This document shows, piece by piece, positions 1-8,482 of a DNA stretch of 64,000 nt (position 1 is its first letter; every line of letters starts with the position of its first letter). The notes beneath the pieces were generated by a model, which saw nothing but the letters and a program-made list of their open reading frames with translations, had not been told where the DNA came from and ran no database searches. Both the position numbers and the translations under genes were made by a program. Source of the DNA: Anatilimnocola aggregata (GTDB lineage Bacteria > Planctomycetota > Planctomycetia > Pirellulales > Pirellulaceae); assembly GCF_007747655.1 (NCBI RefSeq), contig NZ_CP036274.1, positions 2,914,001-2,978,000 of the forward strand. The letters are read 5' to 3'.

Positions 1-653
1 ACGTGGCGATTGTGGCTGGCGATACGAAGGTTGTTCCACGCGGCGCGGTGGATGGGTTGTTTATCAACACAACCGGAATTGGCGTTTTCCACTCGCCCGT
101 ACCTGCGGGGCCGAAATCGCTTACACCAGGAGACGAACTGATCATTAGCGGGCCCGTCGGTCAACATGGAATCGCGGTCATGGCCGCCCGCGAACGACTG
201 AGTTTCGATCCCGCTCCTCACAGCGACTCACTGCCGCTGGTCAAGCCGATTCGAGTGTTGAGAGAACAACTCGGATCGCGCGTCAAAGCCATGCGCGACG
301 CCACGCGAGGCGGCGTGGCAGCCGTGCTGCACGAATGGGCCGAAGCAGCCCGCGTAACGCTGGCCGTCGAGCAAGCCACGTTTCCCATGCCTGACGAACT
401 CCGCGGCCTGTCAGAATTGTTGGGCGTCGATCCTCTTTACTTCGCCGGTGAAGGGGTCTTCTTGCTGGCCGTTGAACCGGGTGCCTGCGAGGCAGCCTTA
501 GCCATCCTGCGCTGTCATCCAGAATCAAAGCTTGCCGCTCGCGTCGGTGAGGTCCAGGCTCAACAACGCTTCCCGGTAACCATCCGACGTGCCCTGGGAA
601 CGACGCAACCACTGGACGAACCAACCACCGCTTTGCTCCCGCGTATTTGCTGA
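1..653 (+). CDS. hypE: Hydrogenase maturation protein HypE, C-terminal part (5' end outside window)
   Basis: HypE converts the carbamoyl group that HypF places on its C-terminal cysteine into a thiocyanate. This supplies the CN ligands of the [NiFe]-hydrogenase active site. About 216 residues are visible. The AIR-synthase-type fold is recognisable from the GDTKVV segment near the window start, the DATRGGVAAVLHEWAEAA segment and the FAGEGV segment. The protein ends in PRIC, the diagnostic C-terminal Pro-Arg-Ile-Cys with the modified cysteine. The reading frame is open at the left edge, so the true start is upstream and the GTG at 3 is internal. No hydrogenase gene lies downstream, so the rest of any hyp operon must be to the left. 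Confidence 0.93.
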   Translation, partial: VAIVAGDTKVVPRGAVDGLFINTTGIGVFHSPVPAGPKSLTPGDELIISGPVGQHGIAVMAARERLSFDPAPHSDSLPLVKPIRVLREQLGSRVKAMRDATRGGVAAVLHEWAEAARVTLAVEQATFPMPDELRGLSELLGVDPLYFAGEGVFLLAVEPGACEAALAILRCHPESKLAARVGEVQAQQRFPVTIRRALGTTQPLDEPTTALLPRIC

Positions 654-759
654 TGGAGACGCATTACGTCATTGCGTTTGTGTGGAGCATTGAACCGGGG
701 ACAACTGGTTTCTGAATGAAGCTAAATTTTGCCGCACAACGGCCGGCTATCAGGATTCA

Positions 760-1367
760 TCCAACCTGCGTCGCCCGGTTATTTCGACTTCGCTGCGCAG
801 CCCTCGCTGAATCGCGTACTGGTGGCGGAGCTCTTGCGGTGCGAGTTCGTGGAACGCCGCGAGTCGGTGATCTTCCTGGGGCATCCGGGTATGGACAAGA
901 CGCATCTGGCCACCGCGCTCGGCATTGCCGCTTGCCAGCGGGAGAAACGCGTCCGCTTCTGCCGCGTTACCGAACTGATCACGCAACTCATGGAAGCTCG
1001 GGAAGAACGGACACTGTTGCGGATGAAAGCGTCCTTGGCGAAGTTCGATCTGCTGATCCTCGACGAGCTGGGTTACGTCCCCGCCAGCAAGCTCGGCGCG
1101 GAGCTACTCTTCGAGGTGATCAGCAGCGCGTATGAACGGCAGTCGTTGATCGTGACGACTAATCTGCCCTTCGAGCAATGGACCGAAGTCCTTGGCAGCG
1201 AGCGGCTAACCGGCGCCGTGCTCAATCGGCTGACGCACCACTGTCACATCCTCGAATCGACCGGCGAAAGTTATCGCTTGCAAGATGCACGGAGACGCCG
1301 CAAGGGATCGCGCCCGAAACCCGCGACCTCCTCCTCGTCACCTGATGACGAATCGGCAGAATCCTAG
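760..1367 (+). pseudogene. IS21-family IstB-like ATPase remnant, N-terminally truncated
   Basis: The frame encodes a protein like IstB, the AAA+ helper of IS21 transposases. Similarity starts around SPGYFDFAAQPSLNRVLV, followed by a Walker A region, LLILDELGYVP (Walker B) and IVTTNLPFEQW with ERLTGAVLNRLTHHCHILE. The N-terminal DNA-binding part of IstB is missing and no IstA gene lies nearby. The P-loop reads GHPGMDKTH where the family has GxPGxGKTH, so the glycine before the catalytic lysine is Asp and ATP binding is probably lost. I read it as a decayed IS21 fragment that arrived next to hypE. An unrelated AAA+ protein is less likely because the Walker B and C-terminal motifs are typical IstB. 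Confidence 0.8.
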
Positions 1368-1387
1368 CCGCCGTTAAAATCGACAAG

Positions 1388-1415
1388 ATCCTTCCTCCTC
1401 CGGAGGAGGAAGGAT
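1388..1415. repeat. 28-bp perfect palindrome after the IstB remnant
   Basis: The two halves, ATCCTTCCTCCTCC and GGAGGAGGAAGGAT, are exact reverse complements with no spacer. It lies 20 nt after the IstB stop codon. It could act as a terminator-like hairpin, although no T-run follows, or it could be a scar of IS activity. Confidence 0.6.
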
Positions 1416-2095
1416 TCTTACTGGAATACTCCCGCACCCTGATTTAGACTGAGACCCTCATCCACCCCGGCGCCACACTTTTCAACCGCCACGCGCTGCA
1501 CTATTCGACCGTCGTTTACAGCGACTGAGTGAACATCGGATCCGGTAATCGCACCGTTGGGTCAATTGGGTGATCGTGTACCTATGCAGAGCTGCCAGCG
1601 AGTATGTGGTCGCCGGGGTCGGCACGAGTTCAGATCCTTGCCGAATTGTTTGCCGGCGTGCCCACTCGAACAAGATCACAATTGGCTTCTGTCGAATTCG
1701 TCATCAGCACGCAGAATCATCGGCAACATGTCGATTTCGATAGGTGGCCCGCCAGCGTGACTGAATTTGGTCGCGATCTGCCTAAACGGCGCCCCGGAAG
1801 CTCAAGCGATCAGCACTTCCATCCCATTAAACCAGGCCGCTGCAAGATTCTTTTTGGATTCCGTGGCGGCGTTCACGGCTGGCCTGCGAGCTAACTAAAA
1901 AGGGCTGTCGAATACAACCCCCAGCTTGACCGAATGGAAAGTCACGGCCGGCATTTGGGCCGCAGGCCTGATGTTGTGAACTGTGTCTCTCAAAGTCGCC
2001 GTGGCGGTCTTCACCGACGAGATGCACCTTGACGACCACTTGCCCGGAGGCGAAGCACTGCCGACCTAGCTTCGCCAGGCGCAAGGGCGGGTGAA
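1416..2095. other. Gene-poor stretch
   Basis: I found no reading frame with convincing composition, start signal or recognisable motif on either strand. The region sits between the IS21 remnant and the 3' end of the Hsp70-like gene and is probably decayed sequence. Confidence 0.5.
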
Positions 2096-3907
2096 CTAAA
2101 GTTCGTCGTGCATCTCAATTACCTCCAGCGCGGGTGGAGTGCGCCGGGCAGATTGATCACCAGAAACTGGCGCCGCGACCGCTGCCTCCGAAGTCGACGC
2201 CAATTGAGTCGCTCCGCGGTGAAACGGCATCAGCCGCCGCAGCAAGGCAAGCAACCGATTTTCTTCCACTGCTTGAGGCTCGGAGTCTTCCTGCACCGAC
2301 GCTTCGGCAGGGTGGGAGGACGTGATCACTACTGGAATCTTCTTGCCGCCGATGTCTTCCAGCTTGCCGGCTTCAACGTAGGCCGGCAACCCGCTAAGTG
2401 ATTCGACAATCTGCTGCCAGAGATTGAAGTGAGTAGCGGAGACAAAATCAGGACGCTGCATGACAAGATGAACGATGCATTTTGTGTATCGAACAGACGC
2501 ATCGACTGCAATCCGCCCATTGATGCCCATTTCGAGTTTTAGATCGATGGGCCAGTCTTCCGCCAAGTCAGCGGGCAGGTCCTCCAGAACCGCGCGACCG
2601 ATCAATGTGCGATGTTGAGCGTTTTCCGCATCACCTTGCCAAAGTGACAAGACGATGCTCTTTCGCTGCGCGCCACGCATGATCAACTCGCGCGTCACTT
2701 CCGTTGGCAGCGGCGTGCCGCGGCGAATCAGGGTCTTGCGCATTTTCTGCTTGGTGATCGGCTCTTCCCATTCGACTCCCAGGCTGTGGGTACACTGGCT
2801 ATGGATTGCCGGCATGGGCGCCATAGTCGAATGGAGTCTTTGAAAAGCATGACGAGCGGCGCCGCGCGCCACGGCTTCGTAGGGACTGATCCAAGCTTCT
2901 GGCAAGCGGCCGGTGCGCTGCTCGAGAAGTTCACGAATCGCCGGCAACTGGGAAGCGCCGCCCACGAGCAGCGTACCGTCCAATTGATGCCAATCTAAAT
3001 GTGCGGCGGACAATGCCCCCTGAATGACAAGTTCCACGCGTGTGACCAGTTCACTCATGGCCGCATTGAATTTCTCGCGGGTGACTTCGATTTTGTGGGT
3101 TCTTTCGCCGACTTGCAACGTGAGATGCGTTGCAGGTCGGGACGACAGGGCGAGCTTTGCCTTTTGCGAAAATTCTAAGATGCGAAAACGGAGGCCGGGA
3201 TTCATGAGCCACTTTCTTCCAGCCAACTGCGAAACTTCTTCGGCGACTCTCCGCGCCAGGCAAAGATCCCAGTCATGCCCACCGAGCTGCGGGTCCCCTT
3301 CTGTCGCGAGCGCCGACAACCCATGAAAATTGAGTGAAAGGACAGAAGCTTCGGTGGCTTGCCCGCCCATATTCAAAACCAGGATCTTTCTGAGGCTCTG
3401 TTCTTCGCCGACAAAGGACTGCGGTATTTTCTCCGCGTAGGCAAGTGCGGCTGCGAGAGGTTCGTCAATGATCTCGACGTTGGTGATGCCTGCGAGTCGC
3501 GCGGCCTCAATCGTTGCGCGACGTTGTACGTCGTTGAAAATTGCCGGTACCGCAATCGTGACGACTTTACTCCCAAGAAACTTCCGATCCCATTCCAACC
3601 GTAACTGACGCAAGATGCACGCCTGAAGCGCCTCGGGCGGCACATGAACGCCGCCAATCGCTGAGTGATACCAACGACTGCCAAGGTCCGCTTTAATGTG
3701 CGCGGCGAGTCGCTCTGGGTGGCGGCGTCCACGCAACAGCGCCTCTTCACCGACGATGGTTCGATCATCCGCCAGGTACACAGCCGCCGGCATCGACGCC
3801 TTGCCTTCCGAATTCAGCAGAATTTCGGTCTCGCCGCGTGAGTTAACCCACGAGACGACAACGTTCGTGGCTCCTAAGTCAACGCCGATCGCCGTACGAG
3901 TGGCCAT
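2096..3907 (-). CDS. Divergent Hsp70/DnaK-like protein
   Basis: This 603-residue cytoplasmic protein has the Hsp70 actin-like ATPase fold. The start is the ATG at 3907 (MATRTAIGVDLG), because GGAG lies about 10 nt upstream, whereas the ATG at 3916 is only 1 nt from it. The phosphate-1 loop is GVDLGATN near residue 8, IIDEPLAAALAYA is the connect-1 segment, and LLVGGASQLPAI near residue 315 is the adenosine motif. The phosphate-2 loop, usually DLGGGTxD, reads NMGGQATEAS and so lacks the Asp and the triple Gly; ATP hydrolysis may be weak. The substrate-binding region (HSLGVEWEE onward) is short, followed by a DnaJ-unrelated, poorly conserved tail. No dnaJ or grpE is adjacent. It could be a regulatory or degenerate chaperone. 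Confidence 0.85.
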   Translation of the reverse strand: MATRTAIGVDLGATNVVVSWVNSRGETEILLNSEGKASMPAAVYLADDRTIVGEEALLRGRRHPERLAAHIKADLGSRWYHSAIGGVHVPPEALQACILRQLRLEWDRKFLGSKVVTIAVPAIFNDVQRRATIEAARLAGITNVEIIDEPLAAALAYAEKIPQSFVGEEQSLRKILVLNMGGQATEASVLSLNFHGLSALATEGDPQLGGHDWDLCLARRVAEEVSQLAGRKWLMNPGLRFRILEFSQKAKLALSSRPATHLTLQVGERTHKIEVTREKFNAAMSELVTRVELVIQGALSAAHLDWHQLDGTLLVGGASQLPAIRELLEQRTGRLPEAWISPYEAVARGAARHAFQRLHSTMAPMPAIHSQCTHSLGVEWEEPITKQKMRKTLIRRGTPLPTEVTRELIMRGAQRKSIVLSLWQGDAENAQHRTLIGRAVLEDLPADLAEDWPIDLKLEMGINGRIAVDASVRYTKCIVHLVMQRPDFVSATHFNLWQQIVESLSGLPAYVEAGKLEDIGGKKIPVVITSSHPAEASVQEDSEPQAVEENRLLALLRRLMPFHRGATQLASTSEAAVAAPVSGDQSARRTPPALEVIEMHDEL

Positions 3908-4022
3908 AAACTTCATTCTCCGAAGACCAAAGACGCTGAAATGTGTTTAGGGATCTTGTTTATTGCAGACCACTGATTCTGCAGAGAAATCACGCATTGA
4001 CCTGCATTACACCAGCCGTGTG

Positions 4023-4583
4023 TTACTCCGATTGACTGGAATCCTGCTTCACTGGAACGCTAATGATCAGTCCAGCGAACTTGGGCGACTTGGAAGGCTG
4101 CTGGAACAACCCACCGTGGCAACTGATGCAGCCGTCGCCGAGGGGGATCGCACCGACACGGCGATAGTAACCATCCTCGACGATGTCCACTTCTGCCTTG
4201 CCACTGGCAATTTCCTTGGCTGCTCTTTTTTCAAACTCGGTTTTGGGTTCGTGATTGATGCTCATGGGCTTCATGTTCACCGAAATCCAGCGGGCTTCCA
4301 CTTTGGATTGACGCTTGATCTCGGCGAAGATGTCTTCCATCGCATGCGCCGGCACGATGGCGCGATCGCCGTGGAAGTAACGCTCGTGCATCGTGTCCAA
4401 CGTGGCGGCATAGATGTCGTACATGAGTTTCGCGCGATCGCGGGCCGTTGCCACCGGAACACAATGTGATTTGTCGTCTTTAGCCTCGCTGGCATCAGGC
4501 TCAGCACAGAACGCCGCTGCCAAGTACAGCAGCCCAACGCAGCCGCAGAGGATTCCCGTTCGAATCAACCATGTCGCTTTCAT
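4023..4583 (-). CDS. Exported c-type heme protein (DUF3365/Tll0287-like)
   Basis: The protein has an N-terminal signal segment (MKATWLIRT, then a hydrophobic core ending near AAAFCAEP) and a single heme c site CISCH about 35 residues before the C-terminus. The arrangement of an alpha-helical sensor-like domain followed by CxxCH resembles DUF3365 heme proteins, which sense redox state or ligands such as NO. The start at 4583 is supported by AGGAG 7 nt upstream; the longer frame from 4625 would overlap the neighbouring gene. It lies 38 nt downstream of the Rrf2 gene on the same strand, so the two are probably co-transcribed. I infer a periplasmic gas or redox-responsive role alongside the hcp and protoglobin genes. 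Confidence 0.8.
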   Translation of the reverse strand: MKATWLIRTGILCGCVGLLYLAAAFCAEPDASEAKDDKSHCVPVATARDRAKLMYDIYAATLDTMHERYFHGDRAIVPAHAMEDIFAEIKRQSKVEARWISVNMKPMSINHEPKTEFEKRAAKEIASGKAEVDIVEDGYYRRVGAIPLGDGCISCHGGLFQQPSKSPKFAGLIISVPVKQDSSQSE

Positions 4584-4621
4584 CGTACTGCTCCTGTGGA
4601 ACTGTTGGTTTCGGGGCCGCT

Positions 4622-5041
4622 TCAAACCTCGCAGAGCGCGACGATCTTACTGCTCGATTTGAGAAGTTGTTCGAGCGTCACTCCCGCAAAGGCCTTCTCC
4701 GTTGCGGCATAGGCCCGGTCCAGTTCTTTGTGCAGCGGGCAGAGGCTGGTGTGAGACTTCAGTCCCAGCGGGCACTCGCGAATCCGCACCAGTGGCGCTA
4801 CGGCGTTCACCACGTCCAGGATCGAGATCTTTTTCACCGCAACTGCGAGCGTGTATCCACCGCCGGGCCCCGAGCGTGAATGGACTAGTTCCGCTCGCAC
4901 CAGATCCTGCAGAACTTTATGCAAATACCGCCGCGGCACTTTCGTCTGCTCGGCAAGCAAGTCCGCGGACAGAGGGAACTCGGGCTTGTTTGCCATGCAC
5001 GCCACGGCGCGTAGGGCGTATTCGGCGATTTTCGGTAACAC
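4622..5041 (-). CDS. Rrf2-family transcriptional regulator
   Basis: This 139-residue DNA-binding protein has the Rrf2 winged helix: [14 protein letters not shown] at the N-terminus, the recognition region [19 protein letters not shown] and the wing [12 protein letters not shown]. Cysteines at 90 and 101 ([13 protein letters not shown]) plus Cys137 are candidate Fe-S ligands, as in NsrR and IscR, but the spacing is not that of NsrR. The start is a GTG with AGGAG 8 nt upstream. It is divergent from hcp, the usual layout for an NO-responsive Rrf2 regulator controlling its neighbour. It probably also autoregulates and controls the downstream heme protein gene. Confidence 0.88.
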   Translation of the reverse strand: MLPKIAEYALRAVACMANKPEFPLSADLLAEQTKVPRRYLHKVLQDLVRAELVHSRSGPGGGYTLAVAVKKISILDVVNAVAPLVRIRECPLGLKSHTSLCPLHKELDRAYAATEKAFAGVTLEQLLKSSSKIVALCEV

Positions 5042-5083
5042 GGTGGTTGCTCCTGCCCGGTGGCTCGCTTTCGCTCCCCACAG

Positions 5084-5111
5084 ATTCTACACCTTGACAT
5101 GAAGATTTCAA
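5084..5111 (-). promoter_or_regulatory. Candidate promoter of the Rrf2 gene
   Basis: Read on the minus strand, TTGAAA and TAGAAT are separated by 16 nt, a fair sigma-70-type match, and the -10 lies 43 nt before the GTG start. This is pattern matching only. Rrf2 regulators often bind over their own promoter. Confidence 0.4.
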
Positions 5112-5450
5112 TGGTTACGCTTTAGGAAATTGAACTTGACGAATGATCGCTCCCGATCAGTCCGGCTCTCGTTTTCGCCCGTCGGTCTTCATGCCGCCCG
5201 AGAAGTGCCATGCATTGCCGCAACATCTTCTGGTTGACAGTGCCGTCTTTCACTCTGACATTCGCCCCGCGAGCAGTGGCGGCGAACGGAGTCGCGGGCT
5301 CCGAAGACGTTGAAGAATCACGCAGTGAGCCTCTCTCCCGACGGCCGATTGGTCATGTACAAGCAAAAGGCCTTAACTAGCTGTGACCGAGCGGCCGCCA
5401 GCCTGTGAAAATCAACAAGTGGCGTTACCTTTCCGTTCAGGGAGTCTTTG
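5112..5450. other. Intergenic region between the divergent Rrf2 and hcp genes
   Basis: About 340 nt separate the Rrf2 promoter from hcp. The region should hold the hcp promoter and any NO-responsive operator. The segment around 5310-5380 reads like a scrap of a WD40-type coding sequence (LSPDGRLVMYK) without start or end. No clear long palindrome was found. Confidence 0.4.
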
Positions 5451-6737
5451 ATGTTCTGTAACCAGTGCGAGCAAACTCAAAATGGAACCGGCTGCACCGA
5501 AATTGGCGTGTGCGGGAAGGATCCGGACATCCAGTCGCTGCAAGAGATCCTGCTCTACGGGGTGAAAGGAATGGCGGCCTACGCGCATCACGCGCGGCGA
5601 CTGGGTAAGGTCGACGAGGCCGTCAATGCGTTTATCGAAGAGGCCTTGTTCGCGACGGTGACCAACGTGAACTTCGACATGGAGAGTCTCTTCGAGTTGG
5701 TTCTCGAATGCGGCTCACAGAATGTCCGCGTCATGCAACTGCTCGATGAGGGGCACACGGAGTGCTTCGGAGCACCGACGCCCACAACGGTCTATGAGGG
5801 GACGAAGGCCGGACCGGGGATTCTCGTCACCGGTCACGATCTGGCCGATCTGGCCGACTTGCTGGATCAGGCGGCAGGCCAGGGCGTCAATGTTTACACG
5901 CACGGCGAAATGTTGCCTGCTCACAGTTACCCAAAACTGCGCGCACACTCGCACCTCGCCGGGCATTACGGCGGCCCGTGGCAGAATCAGCAGTGGGAAT
6001 TCCCTGCATTCACCGGACCGATTCTCGCGACTACGAACTGCATTCTGATCCCGCCGGACAGCTACAAGGACCGGCTCTTCACCACACGCGTCACCGCCGT
6101 TCCCGGCGGTAAGCGGTTGAAGACGAATGACTTTTCCGCAGTGATTGCGATGGCGAAGACTTCTCCCTCGCTGCCCGATCGCAAGGTGAGAGAGTCAACG
6201 ATTGGCTTCCATCATAGCGTGATCTTGAGTTTGGCCGACAAGATCGTGGCCGCCGTCAAATCGGGAGAGATCAAACGCTTCTACCTGATCGGTGGTTGCG
6301 ACGGCGCGGAGATGGGCCGCAACTACTACACAAAACTGGCTCAAGGCGCACCACAAGAATCGGTGATCCTGACGCTTGGCTGCGGAAAGTACCGCATCCG
6401 CAATCACGACTACGGCACGGTGGCTGGACTGCCGCGACTGCTCGACATGGGCCAATGCAACGATGCCTACGGAGCGGTCCAAGTCGCGCTCGGTCTGGCA
6501 AGAGCCTTCGACTGCGGTGTCAACGATTTGCCGCTGTCGATCGTGTTGTCCTGGTTTGAACAGAAGGCTGTGGCCGTGCTGCTCAGCCTGCTGGCTCTGG
6601 GTGTGAAAGGGATTCGGCTCGGCCCTGTGCCTCCGGCGTTCGTGTCGCCCAACGTGTTCAAAGTCCTGCAAGAGAAGTTCGACCTCAAACTGATTGAAGC
6701 CGAACCCCCGAGGGAGTTGGTGCAGTTGGGTGCGTAG
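5451..6737 (+). CDS. hcp: Hydroxylamine reductase (hybrid-cluster protein), short class-III-like form
   Basis: Hcp proteins reduce hydroxylamine and act as NO reductases in nitrosative stress. The N-terminal cluster ligands are Cys3, Cys6, Cys15 and Cys21 (C-x2-C-x8-C-x5-C), which suggests a [4Fe-4S] cluster. The hybrid-cluster ligands are visible in order: His in TGHDLADL, Glu in THGEMLP, Cys in TTNCILIP, Cys in GGCDGAE, Cys in LGCGKYR, Cys in GQCNDAY and Glu in WFEQKAV. At 428 residues it is about 110 shorter than E. coli-type Hcp and has only one of the two helical bundles near the N-terminus, as in class III enzymes. The ATG at 5451 is preferred over the TTG before it, with CAGGGAG 6 nt upstream. 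Confidence 0.95.
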   Translation: MFCNQCEQTQNGTGCTEIGVCGKDPDIQSLQEILLYGVKGMAAYAHHARRLGKVDEAVNAFIEEALFATVTNVNFDMESLFELVLECGSQNVRVMQLLDEGHTECFGAPTPTTVYEGTKAGPGILVTGHDLADLADLLDQAAGQGVNVYTHGEMLPAHSYPKLRAHSHLAGHYGGPWQNQQWEFPAFTGPILATTNCILIPPDSYKDRLFTTRVTAVPGGKRLKTNDFSAVIAMAKTSPSLPDRKVRESTIGFHHSVILSLADKIVAAVKSGEIKRFYLIGGCDGAEMGRNYYTKLAQGAPQESVILTLGCGKYRIRNHDYGTVAGLPRLLDMGQCNDAYGAVQVALGLARAFDCGVNDLPLSIVLSWFEQKAVAVLLSLLALGVKGIRLGPVPPAFVSPNVFKVLQEKFDLKLIEAEPPRELVQLGA

Positions 6738-6845
6738 GACATCGAGGGTTCTCCGTGGGGTGACTGGCCTGTCTGCTCTTGATTCAGAACAGGACATCCC
6801 GCGGGGATGACTGTGGTTTTTTGGTTTCACTAGAGGCAATGTTTC

Positions 6846-7436
6846 ATGCAAAGCATCGATGAAGCACGATTGGAAGCCGACTCGCAGTACCGGTACGAGT
6901 ATCTGGCGGGGTTCATGGGCTTCGGCCCAGAAGACACCGCGTTGATTCAGGCGAGCGCTCCGCTCCTGGGGCCGTTGATTCCGCAATTGGTGGAGAAGAC
7001 CTATGAAAAGCTGCTGAGCTATGACGCGACCGCTCGGCACTTCGTCCCAAAGCAAGCTGGATACGAAGGGCCGTTGCCAGGGGGTGTCGCCAATCTGACG
7101 CTGTCCCATCCTCAGGTGCGATTTCGTAAGGAGCATCTCAGCCGGTACTTCATGCAGCTTCTCGGCCGTTCATACGACGCCAAGATGGTCCAGTATCTCG
7201 ACATGGTCGGCAAAATGCACACGCCGAAGGCCGGCAGCAAGGAGATCGATGTGCCGCTCGTCCAGATGAATGCGCTGTTGGGCCTGCTAGTCGACACCCT
7301 GACCGAGGCGATCTCGCAGCAACCACTGGATAACGCGACGATGTTGCGCACGCTTCGAGCATTCCACAAACTGCTGTGGATTCAGAACGATTTCGTCACT
7401 CGGCACTACTGCAACGGCAACGCGAACGTAACCTGA
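6846..7436 (+). CDS. Protoglobin-family globin
   Basis: This single-domain globin has 196 residues and matches the protoglobin length. Visible features are the N-terminal pre-A/Z-helix region (YRYEYLAGFMGFGPEDTALI), KEHLSRYF in the E-helix region and MVGKMHTPKAG, whose His125 is the likely proximal heme ligand. Protoglobins bind O2, CO and NO, and some act on NO or reactive nitrogen. The gene follows hcp by 108 nt on the same strand. Together with the Rrf2 regulator this suggests an NO-handling unit. A weak ribosome-binding site (AGAGG) lies about 10 nt upstream. Confidence 0.88.
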   Translation: MQSIDEARLEADSQYRYEYLAGFMGFGPEDTALIQASAPLLGPLIPQLVEKTYEKLLSYDATARHFVPKQAGYEGPLPGGVANLTLSHPQVRFRKEHLSRYFMQLLGRSYDAKMVQYLDMVGKMHTPKAGSKEIDVPLVQMNALLGLLVDTLTEAISQQPLDNATMLRTLRAFHKLLWIQNDFVTRHYCNGNANVT

Positions 7437-7491
7437 GTCGAAGTCGTTTCTAGATCCCGTAGTACCGGGAGCTCAGGTCGAATCCTGGACA

Positions 7492-7839
7492 TCAGAGCCG
7501 TCCTGCGTGTGCATGATCGGCAAGATTCATGGTAAATCCCTTGCCATCTGTGGCGTGCAGCCGGCCTTCCTCTGCCCGAAGAATAAACGATTCCATGTTG
7601 ACTGTGCTGGGGAGTTGATAAACCAGCAGCGTCCCAGAAGTCAGCGAGAAGATCTTAGTCCGTGACTCTGCTTTTTCGATGATTTTCCCTGAAATTACAT
7701 CTCGGACAAATGAGTGCCCTTGAACCTTCACCAACCCTGCGTCATAGGCGACGACCTTGCCGATGAAAAAGCGGTTTTCGTCTTTGTCGAATAGGCGGCG
7801 ATGAGCAATCAGCAGGTTATCACCTTCGGCAAGTAACAT
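7492..7839 (-). CDS. Conserved hypothetical protein, small beta-rich
   Basis: The product has 115 residues with no signal peptide or membrane segment. The pattern FFIGKVVAYDAGLVKVQGHSFVRD suggests a small beta-barrel, and the C-terminal half (STVNMESFILRAEEGRLHATDG) also predicts strands. I cannot assign a function. The start has GGAAGGG 9 nt upstream, and the codon composition is normal for the window. It is transcribed toward the protoglobin gene. Confidence 0.65.
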   Translation of the reverse strand: MLLAEGDNLLIAHRRLFDKDENRFFIGKVVAYDAGLVKVQGHSFVRDVISGKIIEKAESRTKIFSLTSGTLLVYQLPSTVNMESFILRAEEGRLHATDGKGFTMNLADHAHAGRL

Positions 7840-7873
7840 TTCGATGCATCCCTTCCAGGGTTCAAAGAACTTC

Positions 7874-8092
7874 TCAAATGGCCTCAGGCCGGCTCGTCAC
7901 CATCAGCAAGCCAAGTGCCATTTCAAATGATCGCTGCAGAATCAACTGTTGTGAGCCGAGTTGTCGTCCACTTTCAAGCGATAGCGAAACCAAATATCGC
8001 GCAAGTACAGGATCACGAAAGGCAAAGCGACGGACATTCTTCAGCAGTCCTGCAAGCGACTCCCGCTCAAGACCAAATGCCAGCAGTTGGAG
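7874..8092 (-). pseudogene. Possible gene remnant without a start codon
   Basis: A 72-codon open frame on the minus strand reads LQLLAFGLERESLAGLL, then a segment with FRDPVLARYLVSLSLESG, and ends SRPEAI. The composition is protein-like (Leu-rich amphipathic helices), but a stop lies just upstream and the only ATG is near the 3' end. It sits 35 nt before the start of the hypothetical gene at 7839. I read it as the 3' scrap of a lost gene; no family is recognised. Confidence 0.35.
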
Positions 8093-8482
8093 TCATGCCC
8101 TTAGCGACTTGCGGCAGACGTAGCCTTGCGACGCTGGCCGGGCGTCCGCTGGTCTTCTTAGGTGTGCATTGCCGCACAGACTGTCCGGTAAATCCGCACA
8201 CTGCGCGGCCGATAATCGCCACGATCGACCATCGGGAAATCAGGAACTCCGCCTGGCAAGCTCTGCTGACGCCTGTGACTTATTGCAATTGATTGTTTCA
8301 GAGCGTTGCTGGCGCGAATGGCCCCAACAATGCTGTGAGGTCTTGGCATAGCACTTGCGAACCATTTTCATCTTGGGCCCGATGTGAGTGCAGATTGATT
8401 CGAAGCGGACTCATTCAATGGGACAAATCTGGCGGGCAAATCTCAGAGCTGAAACAACCTGAACCGTGAGCGCTTGTCTCTA
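8093..8482. other. Gene-poor stretch upstream of the cyclodeaminase-like gene
   Basis: No coding frame is supported on either strand, and the promoter of the following gene is not obvious. The stretch probably includes decayed sequence. Confidence 0.4.

Noticed and set aside
6195-7136. 313-codon frame opposite hcp and protoglobin
   Set aside because: Spans two real genes in antisense and has no domain or start signal.
7441-7500. T-arm-like sequence (AGGTCGAATCCT) resembling a tRNA 3' part
   Set aside because: The T-loop is one base short and no acceptor or anticodon arm pairs with it.
7915-8292. 125-codon plus-strand frame
   Set aside because: No motif or ribosome-binding site; the opposite strand has a better coding pattern in part of it.
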